Assembly (NCBI RefSeq): GCF_003001695.1
Contig: NZ_PVYX01000001.1
Span: 124,001 to 188,000, forward strand
Source of the DNA: Flagellimonas meridianipacifica
Lineage (GTDB): Bacteria > Bacteroidota > Bacteroidia > Flavobacteriales > Flavobacteriaceae
Direction: 5' to 3'
Length of the DNA stretch: 64,000 nucleotides
Program-made: the position numbers and the translations under genes
The notes under the pieces: generated by a model
The model's input: only the letters and a program-made list of their open reading frames with translations
The model's database searches: none
What the model was told of the DNA's origin: nothing
Part shown: positions 8,400 to 16,604 of the stretch, piece by piece
Numbering within the stretch: position 1 is the stretch's first letter
How the letters are laid out: every line of letters begins with the position of its first letter

Positions 8400-10256
8400 T
8401 TATTGATCTATAGTCGATTCTGTCGTGCCACAGGTCAACATTTTGCCTCCCATGTAGGGATTTTGAATCGCCTCTTCCAGGCTGAGCCAATAAGCTCCCT
8501 TGTTATTGTCCGCCATCGGGCAGAATTGTTCATAGATCTTTTGGTTGACCCCGAACAGTCTAACACCTTTTGACAAATGGGCCGATAAGTGTTTGAAATG
8601 CCCCCGCTGTTCTTCAATATCCGCGGTTTCACTTATTGATTTCGAAGAACTCTTTATTTCCTTTGAGATTGTCATCCAATGATCGTGGGCGCCATGATCC
8701 GTCAATAATTTCATATCTACTTTCGCAAGGAAATCCAAGAGTGCCCCGGCCTGCGTTTTGGCCATATCCCCGTTATCCTTAACAAGGGCATCCTTGATAC
8801 TCAAATAGGTATCAAACACATTTTCCAATTGTCCCTTAAATGTCTCAGAGACCTTTAGACGCCTATCCATCGCCGAATGGTCCGTCTTAGTTTCCATTTT
8901 GGAATGGTCCATGGAGGAATCGTCATCCATGGTCCCCTTTGTGTTGTTTCCATCACCCATATCCATTGCCCCATGGTTGTGTCCGGTCATCACGACTCCG
9001 CCCTCGGGATTCATCATGCTCTTTTGCCCTACCAGTTGAGCGGAGGCATCGATTCGAAAGACCCCATTTGTGGCAACGACCTCACCGGCTTCCAATCCCG
9101 ATTCAACGATATAGTAATCCCCCATGTCCGCACCTAGTTCAATTTCTCGAAACACGAATGATATGGTTCTCTCGTGGGGCACTTTGACATATACCACGGC
9201 CCGCTTTCCCGTCCAGAGTACCGAGGATTTTGGTATTATAATGGCGTCCTCAACATTGGACATCTCTGCCGTGATACGACCATTGGCATACATTTCCGGC
9301 AACAATTTATTGTTGGGGTTTTTTACTTCCACCCTTACTTTTGCCACTCGGGTACTCGAAGAAACAAAGGGGTCCACATAGGTGACCTTTCCAGTAAAGG
9401 TCTTTCCAGGGAGTGCCTGTATCGCGAAAGTCACCTTGTCATCGATATTGATCCAAGGAATATCGGATTCATAGGCTTCGAACATGACCCAAACCGTACC
9501 CAAGTTGGCAATTTCAAAAAGCGTCTGTCCTTCCATGATGTAATTCCCCAATTCAACGTTACGTTGCATAACGTAACCCGAATGGTCTGACAAAATATCT
9601 ATCTGCTCCTGAACTTTTCCAGATTTTTCAATGGCATCAATTTGTGCGTCGGACAGCTTCCAAAGCTTCAGTTTGTTTCTTGAAGCTGCATATAGTTGAG
9701 GATACACCTCCTTGGATTTGATGGTTTCAAAGAGTTCTTTTTGTGCGGAGATCAGTTCCGGGGAATAAATGCGCACAATCTTTTGCCCGGCATATACCTT
9801 TTCCCCAGTAAAGTTCACATATAAGCGCTCTATCCTACCAGGAATATGGGAAACTTGGGAAAATAAAAGACGTTCGTCAGGTTTTACCCGGCCCAACAAA
9901 TGGATCTCTTTGGCTGCATCCGACTCTTTGACGACCGTGGTCTGTATGTTTGCCAATTGTATGGCTTCCTCCGTCATCACTATTTCATTGGAAGCGATAC
10001 TTTCCGAAGCATCCGATTCCTCAAGAGGAATCAGTTCCATGCCACAAATGGGACAATTACCAGGTTTTTCCATTTTAATCTGTGGATGCATGGAGCAAGT
10101 CCATAGTTGGGTCTCCGGGTCCTGGACATATTCATGTTCACCATCTTTATGGGAATTCTCGGAACCTCCTCCTGAAAAAAGACTCCCTATAAGTATACCA
10201 ACAATCAGAATGCCGGCAGCGATGAAATAATTTTTGTATTTCTGAAAGTATTCCAT
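8400..10256 (-). CDS. CusB-type RND periplasmic adaptor with HMBD and DUF3347
   Basis: 618 residues: one N-terminal membrane anchor (about 10-28); a heavy-metal-binding domain at 51-78 (WTCSMHPQI and NCPICGMELIPL); barrel-sandwich and beta-barrel adaptor domains at about 90-410; a His/Met-rich linker (about 420-465); and a complete DUF3347 domain (about 470-612) ending in FCPMADNNKGAYWLS and KMLTCG. Adaptors join the inner-membrane pump to the TolC channel and deliver metal. The DUF3347 fusion places a Cu-binding domain on the adaptor. It lies 18 bases after the TolC-type gene. Confidence 0.92.
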   Translation of the reverse strand: MEYFQKYKNYFIAAGILIVGILIGSLFSGGGSENSHKDGEHEYVQDPETQLWTCSMHPQIKMEKPGNCPICGMELIPLEESDASESIASNEIVMTEEAIQLANIQTTVVKESDAAKEIHLLGRVKPDERLLFSQVSHIPGRIERLYVNFTGEKVYAGQKIVRIYSPELISAQKELFETIKSKEVYPQLYAASRNKLKLWKLSDAQIDAIEKSGKVQEQIDILSDHSGYVMQRNVELGNYIMEGQTLFEIANLGTVWVMFEAYESDIPWINIDDKVTFAIQALPGKTFTGKVTYVDPFVSSSTRVAKVRVEVKNPNNKLLPEMYANGRITAEMSNVEDAIIIPKSSVLWTGKRAVVYVKVPHERTISFVFREIELGADMGDYYIVESGLEAGEVVATNGVFRIDASAQLVGQKSMMNPEGGVVMTGHNHGAMDMGDGNNTKGTMDDDSSMDHSKMETKTDHSAMDRRLKVSETFKGQLENVFDTYLSIKDALVKDNGDMAKTQAGALLDFLAKVDMKLLTDHGAHDHWMTISKEIKSSSKSISETADIEEQRGHFKHLSAHLSKGVRLFGVNQKIYEQFCPMADNNKGAYWLSLEEAIQNPYMGGKMLTCGTTESTIDQ

Positions 10257-10274
10257 GTCTTGATTTTTTAGCGT

Positions 10275-11540
10275 TTAATTTCCTAGTAAGTAATATATGA
10301 ATGCCACTGCGGCATTTTTATCCGTTAATGCCTTTTGATAGGCCAGTTCATATTGCAACAATTGCCTTTCTATTCGCAATACCTCCTCAAAATCCTTGGA
10401 ATCCGTGGAATACGAGGTAATGAGGATGTCCAGTACCTTCTTGGCAATTTCAGATTGCCTTTTGTTAAGGGCAATCCTTCTATCCCCGTCATTGAAGTCC
10501 TTGGAAGTGTTCTCGTATATAGTGTTGAGGCTGTTTTTCTTGTCTTCCTTTTTTAGCATCTCGCCCTCTTGTAAATATTGCGCTTCCTTGACCATGGCCC
10601 TGTACTTTTTGCGGTACAGGGGAATCGAAATGCCGACCGATGGGAACAAAAAGGCATCTTCTCCGTTATCCGCCGCCGTTGACAAGGGGTTTTCCCCGAC
10701 AATGGTGTAGCTCAATCCCACATTGAATTTGGGCATCCCCTCTTTTTTAGCTACCACTTCTTGATTTACAAAAGCATTTAACCTATGTTCAATGGCCTTC
10801 AATTGATGATTGGACGTATATATCTCATCAACGATATCCAATTGGCCTTCTGGCAGCCCGTCTTGCCACAAAACCTCCGGTATTGCTATTGGGTCCTGTG
10901 CATCTGTATTCAATAAATTATTGAATTTTACCTGTAAAGCGTATTTCATATCGCGGAACAAGGCCAATTGGTTTTCAAGGTCGTTCAGTTCTAGTTCCAC
11001 TCTGAGCTCATCCACCACAGAGGCATTCCCCGCCTCTATTTTCACCAAGGACAAATTTTTGAAAATCTTGAGGATTTCTATATTCTCCTGGGTAATCCCA
11101 ATGGCTTTTTCTATAAAATAATAATTATAATAGGCTGTTTTAACCTCAAAGAAGAGATTGGACTTTGAGTTCTCAAATTCCTCAAATTTGGCATTTGCCA
11201 ACTCCGTGGCCACATCTTCTCTTGCGTTCAATAAACCAAACCATGGAAAACTTTGCGCCAGATTAAAACGCCATTCCTGGGGACCTACCCTAGTCTCCAC
11301 GGGCTGTATAAAATATCCAAAGGCGACGGTGGGATCGGGCAAGGAGCCCACTTGGGGAACCTTTTCCATTGCCGCCATATAGTCATTGAACTTTCCTTTT
11401 AGTCCGGGATTTTTTTCAGCCGCAAGCTTTAGGTAGCCTTCGAGTTCAGATTGCCCGAATACGCAAGAACCTAATGCAAAAACGAATAGCATGAAAACAA
11501 TGGTGTCCTTTATTGAAATAATCTTTGTTGATCTAAACAT
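10275..11540 (-). CDS. TolC-family outer-membrane efflux channel (CusC-like)
   Basis: 421 residues with signal peptide (ending near VFGQ) and two repeats of long amphipathic helices. Each repeat contains the TolC pattern of an alpha-barrel strand region (NFNVGLSYT and AFLFPSVGISIPLYRKKY). It forms the outer-membrane duct of the tripartite pump. Its ATG overlaps the 3' end of the cusA gene by 8 bases, showing translational coupling. The metal assignment comes only from the neighbours. Confidence 0.88.
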   Translation of the reverse strand: MFRSTKIISIKDTIVFMLFVFALGSCVFGQSELEGYLKLAAEKNPGLKGKFNDYMAAMEKVPQVGSLPDPTVAFGYFIQPVETRVGPQEWRFNLAQSFPWFGLLNAREDVATELANAKFEEFENSKSNLFFEVKTAYYNYYFIEKAIGITQENIEILKIFKNLSLVKIEAGNASVVDELRVELELNDLENQLALFRDMKYALQVKFNNLLNTDAQDPIAIPEVLWQDGLPEGQLDIVDEIYTSNHQLKAIEHRLNAFVNQEVVAKKEGMPKFNVGLSYTIVGENPLSTAADNGEDAFLFPSVGISIPLYRKKYRAMVKEAQYLQEGEMLKKEDKKNSLNTIYENTSKDFNDGDRRIALNKRQSEIAKKVLDILITSYSTDSKDFEEVLRIERQLLQYELAYQKALTDKNAAVAFIYYLLGN

Positions 11541-14500
11541 CGCTTTCTTTTAATTGTTTTATTAAATTTTTCTCTTTCCACATACTGTATAGTACCGGCA
11601 CAACGAACATGGTCATTACCTGTAACAACATGCCACCGAAGGTCGGAATGGCCATGGGAATAACTACGTCCGAACCTTTACCGGTAGCGGTAAGAACGGG
11701 AATCAGAGCGATAATTGCAGTAGCTGCTGTCATCATTGCCGGACGGACCCTTTTGGAGCCCGCGTGCAGAACGGAAGTCCGTATTTCCTGTATGGTTTTG
11801 GGCTTTTCCTTTTCAAAGGTCTGCATGAGGTAGGTCCCCATAATGACTCCATCGTCCGTGGCGATGCCAAATAGTGCTATAAAGCCGACCCAGACGGCTA
11901 CGCTCAGGTTTATCGTGTGCAGTTGGAACAGGTTTCGCATTTCTACACCGGCAATACCGAAGTTCAAGAACCAATCCTGGCCATAGAGCCAAATCATGAT
12001 AAAACCACCGGCAAAAGCAACGAATATTCCCGTGAATACCATTAGGGCCGGGGTCATTGATTTAAACTGGAAATACAATATCAACAAGATGACGATCAAT
12101 GAAATCGGCACCACAATCATCAATCGTTTTGAGGCCCTTATCTGATTTTCATAGTTGCCCGTAAAACGATAGGTTACCCCCGCAGGCAGCTGGAACTCAC
12201 CACTTTCCATTTTTGCTTCGATCAACTCCTGGGCATCCTCTACTACATTCGTCTCGGCATAACCTTCCTTCATATCGAAGATGACATAGCCGGTCAAGAA
12301 AGTGTCCTCACTTTTGATGACCTGGGGGCCTCGGACGTATTCTATATCCGCTAATTCTCCCAGTTCTACCTGAACACCTGCGGGGGTAGGAATCAATATT
12401 TTCTTGAGGTCATCAGGGTTGTCCCTAAACTCCCGAGCATAGCGAACCCGAACAGGAAACCGCTCCCTACCCTCTACCGTAGTGGATAATTGTCTACCTC
12501 CTACTGCCACGGACAGTTGCATTTGCATGTCTTTGATTGTCAAGCCATATCGTGACATCGCCTGTCTGTTCAACTTCATTTCCAAATATGGTTTGCCAAC
12601 CACCCTATCGGCAAAAACGGTAGGCGGGTTCACACTAGGGACTTCCTTTAGGATATTCTCCAGTTCAAAGCCCACTTTTTCGATAACCTCCAACGTAGGT
12701 CCGAATACCTTAATGCCCATAGGTGCTCGCATACCCGTCGAAAGCATGATCAATCTGGTTTGTATGGGCTGGAGTTTTGGTGCCGATGTAAGCCCGGGAA
12801 ATTTGGAGTGCTTGACGATTTCATTCCAGATATCGTCAGGTCTCTTTATCTTTTCCCGCCATTGCCTGAAATTTTCTCCGTCCTTATCCAGTATGAGCTG
12901 CTCAACGCCAATTCTCCTAAATTCATCTTCCCCGTATTTATAGGTGGACCCATCCTTCAGTACAAAGGCATCTTCATCGTTTACCTTAAAGCGCATCCGA
13001 TGGCCATCCTCGTCCAAAATATATTCGGGCAAATAGTTAATGGTGTTCTCGTACATGGAGGTGGGCGCAGGGTCCAAAGCAGAATTTACACGTCCCCATT
13101 TGCCCACGGCGGATGCAATTTCCGGTATGGAATTCAAGTGTTTGTCAACTGTTGCAATGACTTCCATGTTTTCAGTAATGCTCGAGTGCGGCATGGTGGT
13201 CGGCATCAATAGGAAAGAACCCTCGTCCAGTGCGGGCATGAACTCTTTGCCCAGCCCAGGGAACGTTTTGTCCAATTTATCCCAGACAACATTGTTTTTA
13301 GCAAATTCGGGCATAAACCCAAGAACTTGACCAAACCCCAACCAAATGTTCATCCCAAGGAAGACAACAAAGATGGGAATGAACAAAAACTTCCATTTAT
13401 TGTTCAAACACCAAATCAAGATTCTCTGATAGAAATGCACGATTGCCATCAAGGCCCCAAGGACCAATCCAACAACCAAGATTACAAACATGAAGTTGAT
13501 AAATGTCGAGTTTGCGACTCCCAAAGGCATCCATTCGATGGTCAATAGGTACACCAAAACAACAATGGCAATTGCAATGTTGATGTAATTGGCCAGTTTT
13601 TCAGAATAGGGCAATCTGATTTTCCCGCCAAAACCGTTCCAATTTGGTACTTGGGTCAATAGATTATTTATCCCAATGGCAATTAGGGCTATTGAAAGAA
13701 AGCTGCCATATGCAATAAGGGAAACAAGCCCAAAACCAATTAGAATGGCATTGAAAACCCTACTGGTTCTTTTGGTGTCTATTCTGATCGAAAACATAAC
13801 TTTTGCCATCGCCGGAATGAACATGATCCCGATGAACAACGCTGAGACCAAGGCAAAGGTTTTGGTCCATGCCAGGGGCCTGAACAATTTTCCTTCGGCT
13901 GCCTGCATGGCAAATACAGGCAAGAAACTCACCACCGTAGTGGCGAGCGCCGTAATCACAGCGGTTGCCACCTCCACAGTGGCCACATATATGAGTTGAA
14001 CCAGTTTCTTCCCCTTGGCCCCACGGTTTTCAGGCATTTCCAAATGCCTGACTATGTTTTCGGTAAAGACTATCCCGACATCGATCATTACGCCAATGGC
14101 AATGGCAATGCCCGATAAAGCCACAATATTGGCGTCCACCTTAAAATATTTCATCAGGATGAACGTCATCAACACTCCGACAGGCAATATACTTGAAATC
14201 AATACCGATGCCCTGAGATTAAGTACCAGGACGATTACAACCAGAATGCTTATCAATATTTCATGGGAAAGGGCCAATTCCAAAGTCCCCAAAGTTTCTT
14301 GGATAAGCCCTGAACGATCATAAAAGGGAACAATGGTTATCTTTGAAACCGTTCCATCGGCCAGGGTTTTTGATGGGAGACCTGGAGCCACTTCCGCTAT
14401 TTTGTCCTTAAGGTTGTGGATTACCTCCTGTGGGTTTGCCCCGTACCTGGCAACTACGACCCCACCAACGGCCTCAACACCACTTTTGTCGAGACCGCCC

Positions 14501-15372
14501 CTTCGTCCCGCTGGGCCAAATTGTATTTTAGCAACGTCCTTGATACGAATGGGAACATTGTCCCTTACGGTGACAACGCTTTCCTCAAGATCCGATAAGT
14601 TTTTGATATACCCTAAGCCCCGAACTAGATATTCGGCCCTGTTGAACTCCAAAGTCCTCGCGCCGATATCAAGGTTGCTGTTCTTGACAGCGTTCATGAT
14701 CATCCCTACATCGACATTGTTGGCCTTCATGGCATCGGGATCGATTTCAACCTGATACTCCTTTAAGAATCCACCGATGGAGGCCACCTCTGAGACACCG
14801 CTGGCCGCAGTTAGGTAATAGCGCACGTAAAAATCCTGGATTGTCCTAAGTTCCTGTGGGTCCCATCCACCTGCGGGCTTCCCGGTTTTGGGGTCCCTAC
14901 CTTCCAAGGTGTACCAGTACACTTGGCCCAGGGCCGTGGCATCGGGTCCTAAGGCAGGGGTTACTTCATTGGGCACTGTACCTGGCGGCAGCGAATTCAG
15001 TTTTTCCAATATTCGGGTCCGACTCCAGTAAAAGTCCACATCGTCATCGAAAATGATATAAATACTGGAAAGACCAAAAATGGAATTGCTCCGGATGGTC
15101 TTTACCCCTGGAATACCCAATAACGCGGTGGTAAGCGGATAGGTAACTTGGTCCTCTATGTCCTGAGGTGATTGACCCATCCATTCTGTAAACACAATTT
15201 GTTGGTTCTCACCTATATCGGGAATGGCATCAACAGGTACCGGACTTCTGTCCATCCAAGAAAGTTCCCAGTTGAACGGGGCCGTTACGATTCCCCCAAA
15301 AACAAAGGCAAGGAGGAGCATAAATGTTATCAACCTGTTCTCAAGAAAATAACGGATTGTTTTATTTAGCAT
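11533..15372 (-). CDS. cusA: CusA/CzcA-family heavy-metal RND efflux pump
   Basis: 1279 residues, longer than the roughly 1050 of E. coli CusA. Family landmarks: N-terminal helix, porter domains, the TM4 acid in GVMIDVGIVFTEN, and the metal-path region with MLSTGMRAPMGIKVFG. An extra segment of about 120 residues between the two RND halves (about 540-660) carries several additional hydrophobic helices. Of the three methionines I recall for the CusA metal site, the first matches here; the second is Leu (SRYGLTIKD) and the third Ala (PTPAGVQVEL). Substrate is therefore Cu(I)/Ag(I) by context rather than by residues. Confidence 0.92.
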   Translation of the reverse strand: MLNKTIRYFLENRLITFMLLLAFVFGGIVTAPFNWELSWMDRSPVPVDAIPDIGENQQIVFTEWMGQSPQDIEDQVTYPLTTALLGIPGVKTIRSNSIFGLSSIYIIFDDDVDFYWSRTRILEKLNSLPPGTVPNEVTPALGPDATALGQVYWYTLEGRDPKTGKPAGGWDPQELRTIQDFYVRYYLTAASGVSEVASIGGFLKEYQVEIDPDAMKANNVDVGMIMNAVKNSNLDIGARTLEFNRAEYLVRGLGYIKNLSDLEESVVTVRDNVPIRIKDVAKIQFGPAGRRGGLDKSGVEAVGGVVVARYGANPQEVIHNLKDKIAEVAPGLPSKTLADGTVSKITIVPFYDRSGLIQETLGTLELALSHEILISILVVIVLVLNLRASVLISSILPVGVLMTFILMKYFKVDANIVALSGIAIAIGVMIDVGIVFTENIVRHLEMPENRGAKGKKLVQLIYVATVEVATAVITALATTVVSFLPVFAMQAAEGKLFRPLAWTKTFALVSALFIGIMFIPAMAKVMFSIRIDTKRTSRVFNAILIGFGLVSLIAYGSFLSIALIAIGINNLLTQVPNWNGFGGKIRLPYSEKLANYINIAIAIVVLVYLLTIEWMPLGVANSTFINFMFVILVVGLVLGALMAIVHFYQRILIWCLNNKWKFLFIPIFVVFLGMNIWLGFGQVLGFMPEFAKNNVVWDKLDKTFPGLGKEFMPALDEGSFLLMPTTMPHSSITENMEVIATVDKHLNSIPEIASAVGKWGRVNSALDPAPTSMYENTINYLPEYILDEDGHRMRFKVNDEDAFVLKDGSTYKYGEDEFRRIGVEQLILDKDGENFRQWREKIKRPDDIWNEIVKHSKFPGLTSAPKLQPIQTRLIMLSTGMRAPMGIKVFGPTLEVIEKVGFELENILKEVPSVNPPTVFADRVVGKPYLEMKLNRQAMSRYGLTIKDMQMQLSVAVGGRQLSTTVEGRERFPVRVRYAREFRDNPDDLKKILIPTPAGVQVELGELADIEYVRGPQVIKSEDTFLTGYVIFDMKEGYAETNVVEDAQELIEAKMESGEFQLPAGVTYRFTGNYENQIRASKRLMIVVPISLIVILLILYFQFKSMTPALMVFTGIFVAFAGGFIMIWLYGQDWFLNFGIAGVEMRNLFQLHTINLSVAVWVGFIALFGIATDDGVIMGTYLMQTFEKEKPKTIQEIRTSVLHAGSKRVRPAMMTAATAIIALIPVLTATGKGSDVVIPMAIPTFGGMLLQVMTMFVVPVLYSMWKEKNLIKQLKESDV

Positions 15373-15402
15373 GGTATTTGATTATTAAATAATTGAAACT
15401 TG

Positions 15403-15419
15403 TGTTGAAAAATTCAACA
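15403..15419. promoter_or_regulatory. inverted repeat upstream of cusA
   Basis: Arms TGTTGAA and TTCAACA are perfectly symmetric around three A. The site ends 31 bases upstream of the cusA start, in the 104-base gap after the HYC_CC_PP gene. A dyad at this distance fits an operator or activator site; an RNA hairpin is less likely given the short stem. Confidence 0.35.
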
Positions 15420-15476
15420 AAAACGTACGTAGCCCCTGACGGTCAATCAACGGGCAATGTATTCAACTATTTAAGA

Positions 15477-15893
15477 TCAAATAAGGAAAGTCTGGTCCAG
15501 AATCAAAATATCCTTTACCAACAAAGGTGGTGGATAAGTATTAAAAGATGTGTTGTTGTCAGTTGATTTGACGAACAGATTAAGAAAGGAATACGCATAG
15601 GAAGCAAGGAACTGTAGTTGCTCAAAGCTTAGACTTTCAAAGGTTATGTTTAATTTGTCCTGTCCATCAACCGCAAGTAGTTCGTCCTCACAACAGTCTT
15701 TTTTTGAAAAACCTGTTCCATCCGAATACATCAGATTTGAACCTTCGATATTACAAGATTCCGCTTCGCCAAAGAAGGAGAAATCAACCAAAACATCACA
15801 ACAATAATGTTGCTTTACCGTATAGGAAAAGGTAGAAAACAGCACAATCAGTGCCATTAGAAAGGATGATATTTTAAATAGAATCCTCTTCAT
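15477..15893 (-). CDS. HYC_CC_PP family protein
   Basis: 138 residues with an N-terminal signal/anchor (about 5-24), HYCC at 29-32, DCC at 66-68 and YPPP near 120-123, exactly the signature for which this Bacteroidota family is named. Function is not established; members commonly lie just upstream of CusA or TonB-receptor genes, as here. The four or more cysteines suggest periplasmic metal binding or sensing. A second member is encoded at 45923-46345. Confidence 0.85.
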   Translation of the reverse strand: MKRILFKISSFLMALIVLFSTFSYTVKQHYCCDVLVDFSFFGEAESCNIEGSNLMYSDGTGFSKKDCCEDELLAVDGQDKLNITFESLSFEQLQFLASYAYSFLNLFVKSTDNNTSFNTYPPPLLVKDILILDQTFLI

Positions 15894-15969
15894 TCAAGTG
15901 ACAAAACTACAAAAATTTTAACATGAAAACCGTGTTTAACATAATTTTAGAAACGGGAGGACGGTCGTA

Positions 15970-16413
15970 TCATTCCTTTTGAACAACAGATTCAGCGATA
16001 TTCAACACAAATTCCACAAGATCTTTGATTTCCTCTGGAGGGTTGCCATGATCAAAGCCGGGGGATTCGTAGGTGCGCTTTTTTAAGGAGATTTTTAATT
16101 TGGCGTGGGGGGCACCGTCAGCCAACCTTTTATCCGACGGGGGCTTCAAATAAGGCATCCCTTTCAAGGGTAAGCCTTCCAACAGTTCAACCAATTTTGC
16201 CCGTTGTTCATTTTTGATTTCCAAACTATCGGCGGTCTTGTGATTTCGCGTGGCGTGATAGACAAATATCTTATGCTTAACCACTACTCTTCTGGACATT
16301 CCTCTGGCAATGGCCCGGTATTCTATGACATAATCATCAAGTTCCTCCTGTGAAAAAAGAGAGAAATTTAAAAAGAGCACCATAAAAAGGGCAACTTCAA
16401 TTTTGGCCATCAT
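15970..16413 (-). CDS. secreted protein of unknown function
   Basis: The start at 16413 gives MMAKIEVALFMVLFLNFSLFSQ, a good signal peptide; a start ten codons upstream weakens it. The mature 125 residues are rich in charged residues, with a central helical ADSLEIKNEQRAKLVELLEGL and a KLKISLKKRTYESPGFDHG strand region. I do not recognise a family. It stands between the HYC_CC_PP gene (same strand) and the divergent FecA-like receptor, so it may belong to the metal island. Confidence 0.6.
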   Translation of the reverse strand: MMAKIEVALFMVLFLNFSLFSQEELDDYVIEYRAIARGMSRRVVVKHKIFVYHATRNHKTADSLEIKNEQRAKLVELLEGLPLKGMPYLKPPSDKRLADGAPHAKLKISLKKRTYESPGFDHGNPPEEIKDLVEFVLNIAESVVQKE

Positions 16414-16604
16414 TTTTGTTTTTTGTTTTTCAAAGGTAGCCAAACAAGAACGTCACTAATCATGATATTGGTCATGGTGGGAATTTCGCACCATTGAAAA
16501 AGAAGACCCAAAAAACTAGTCGGAATCCTTCAAAATTATTTTGCCGTCACTAAAAACATCCCTAGGTTTGCAATTTATTTTTATCTAATCTAAATAAATA
16601 TTAA

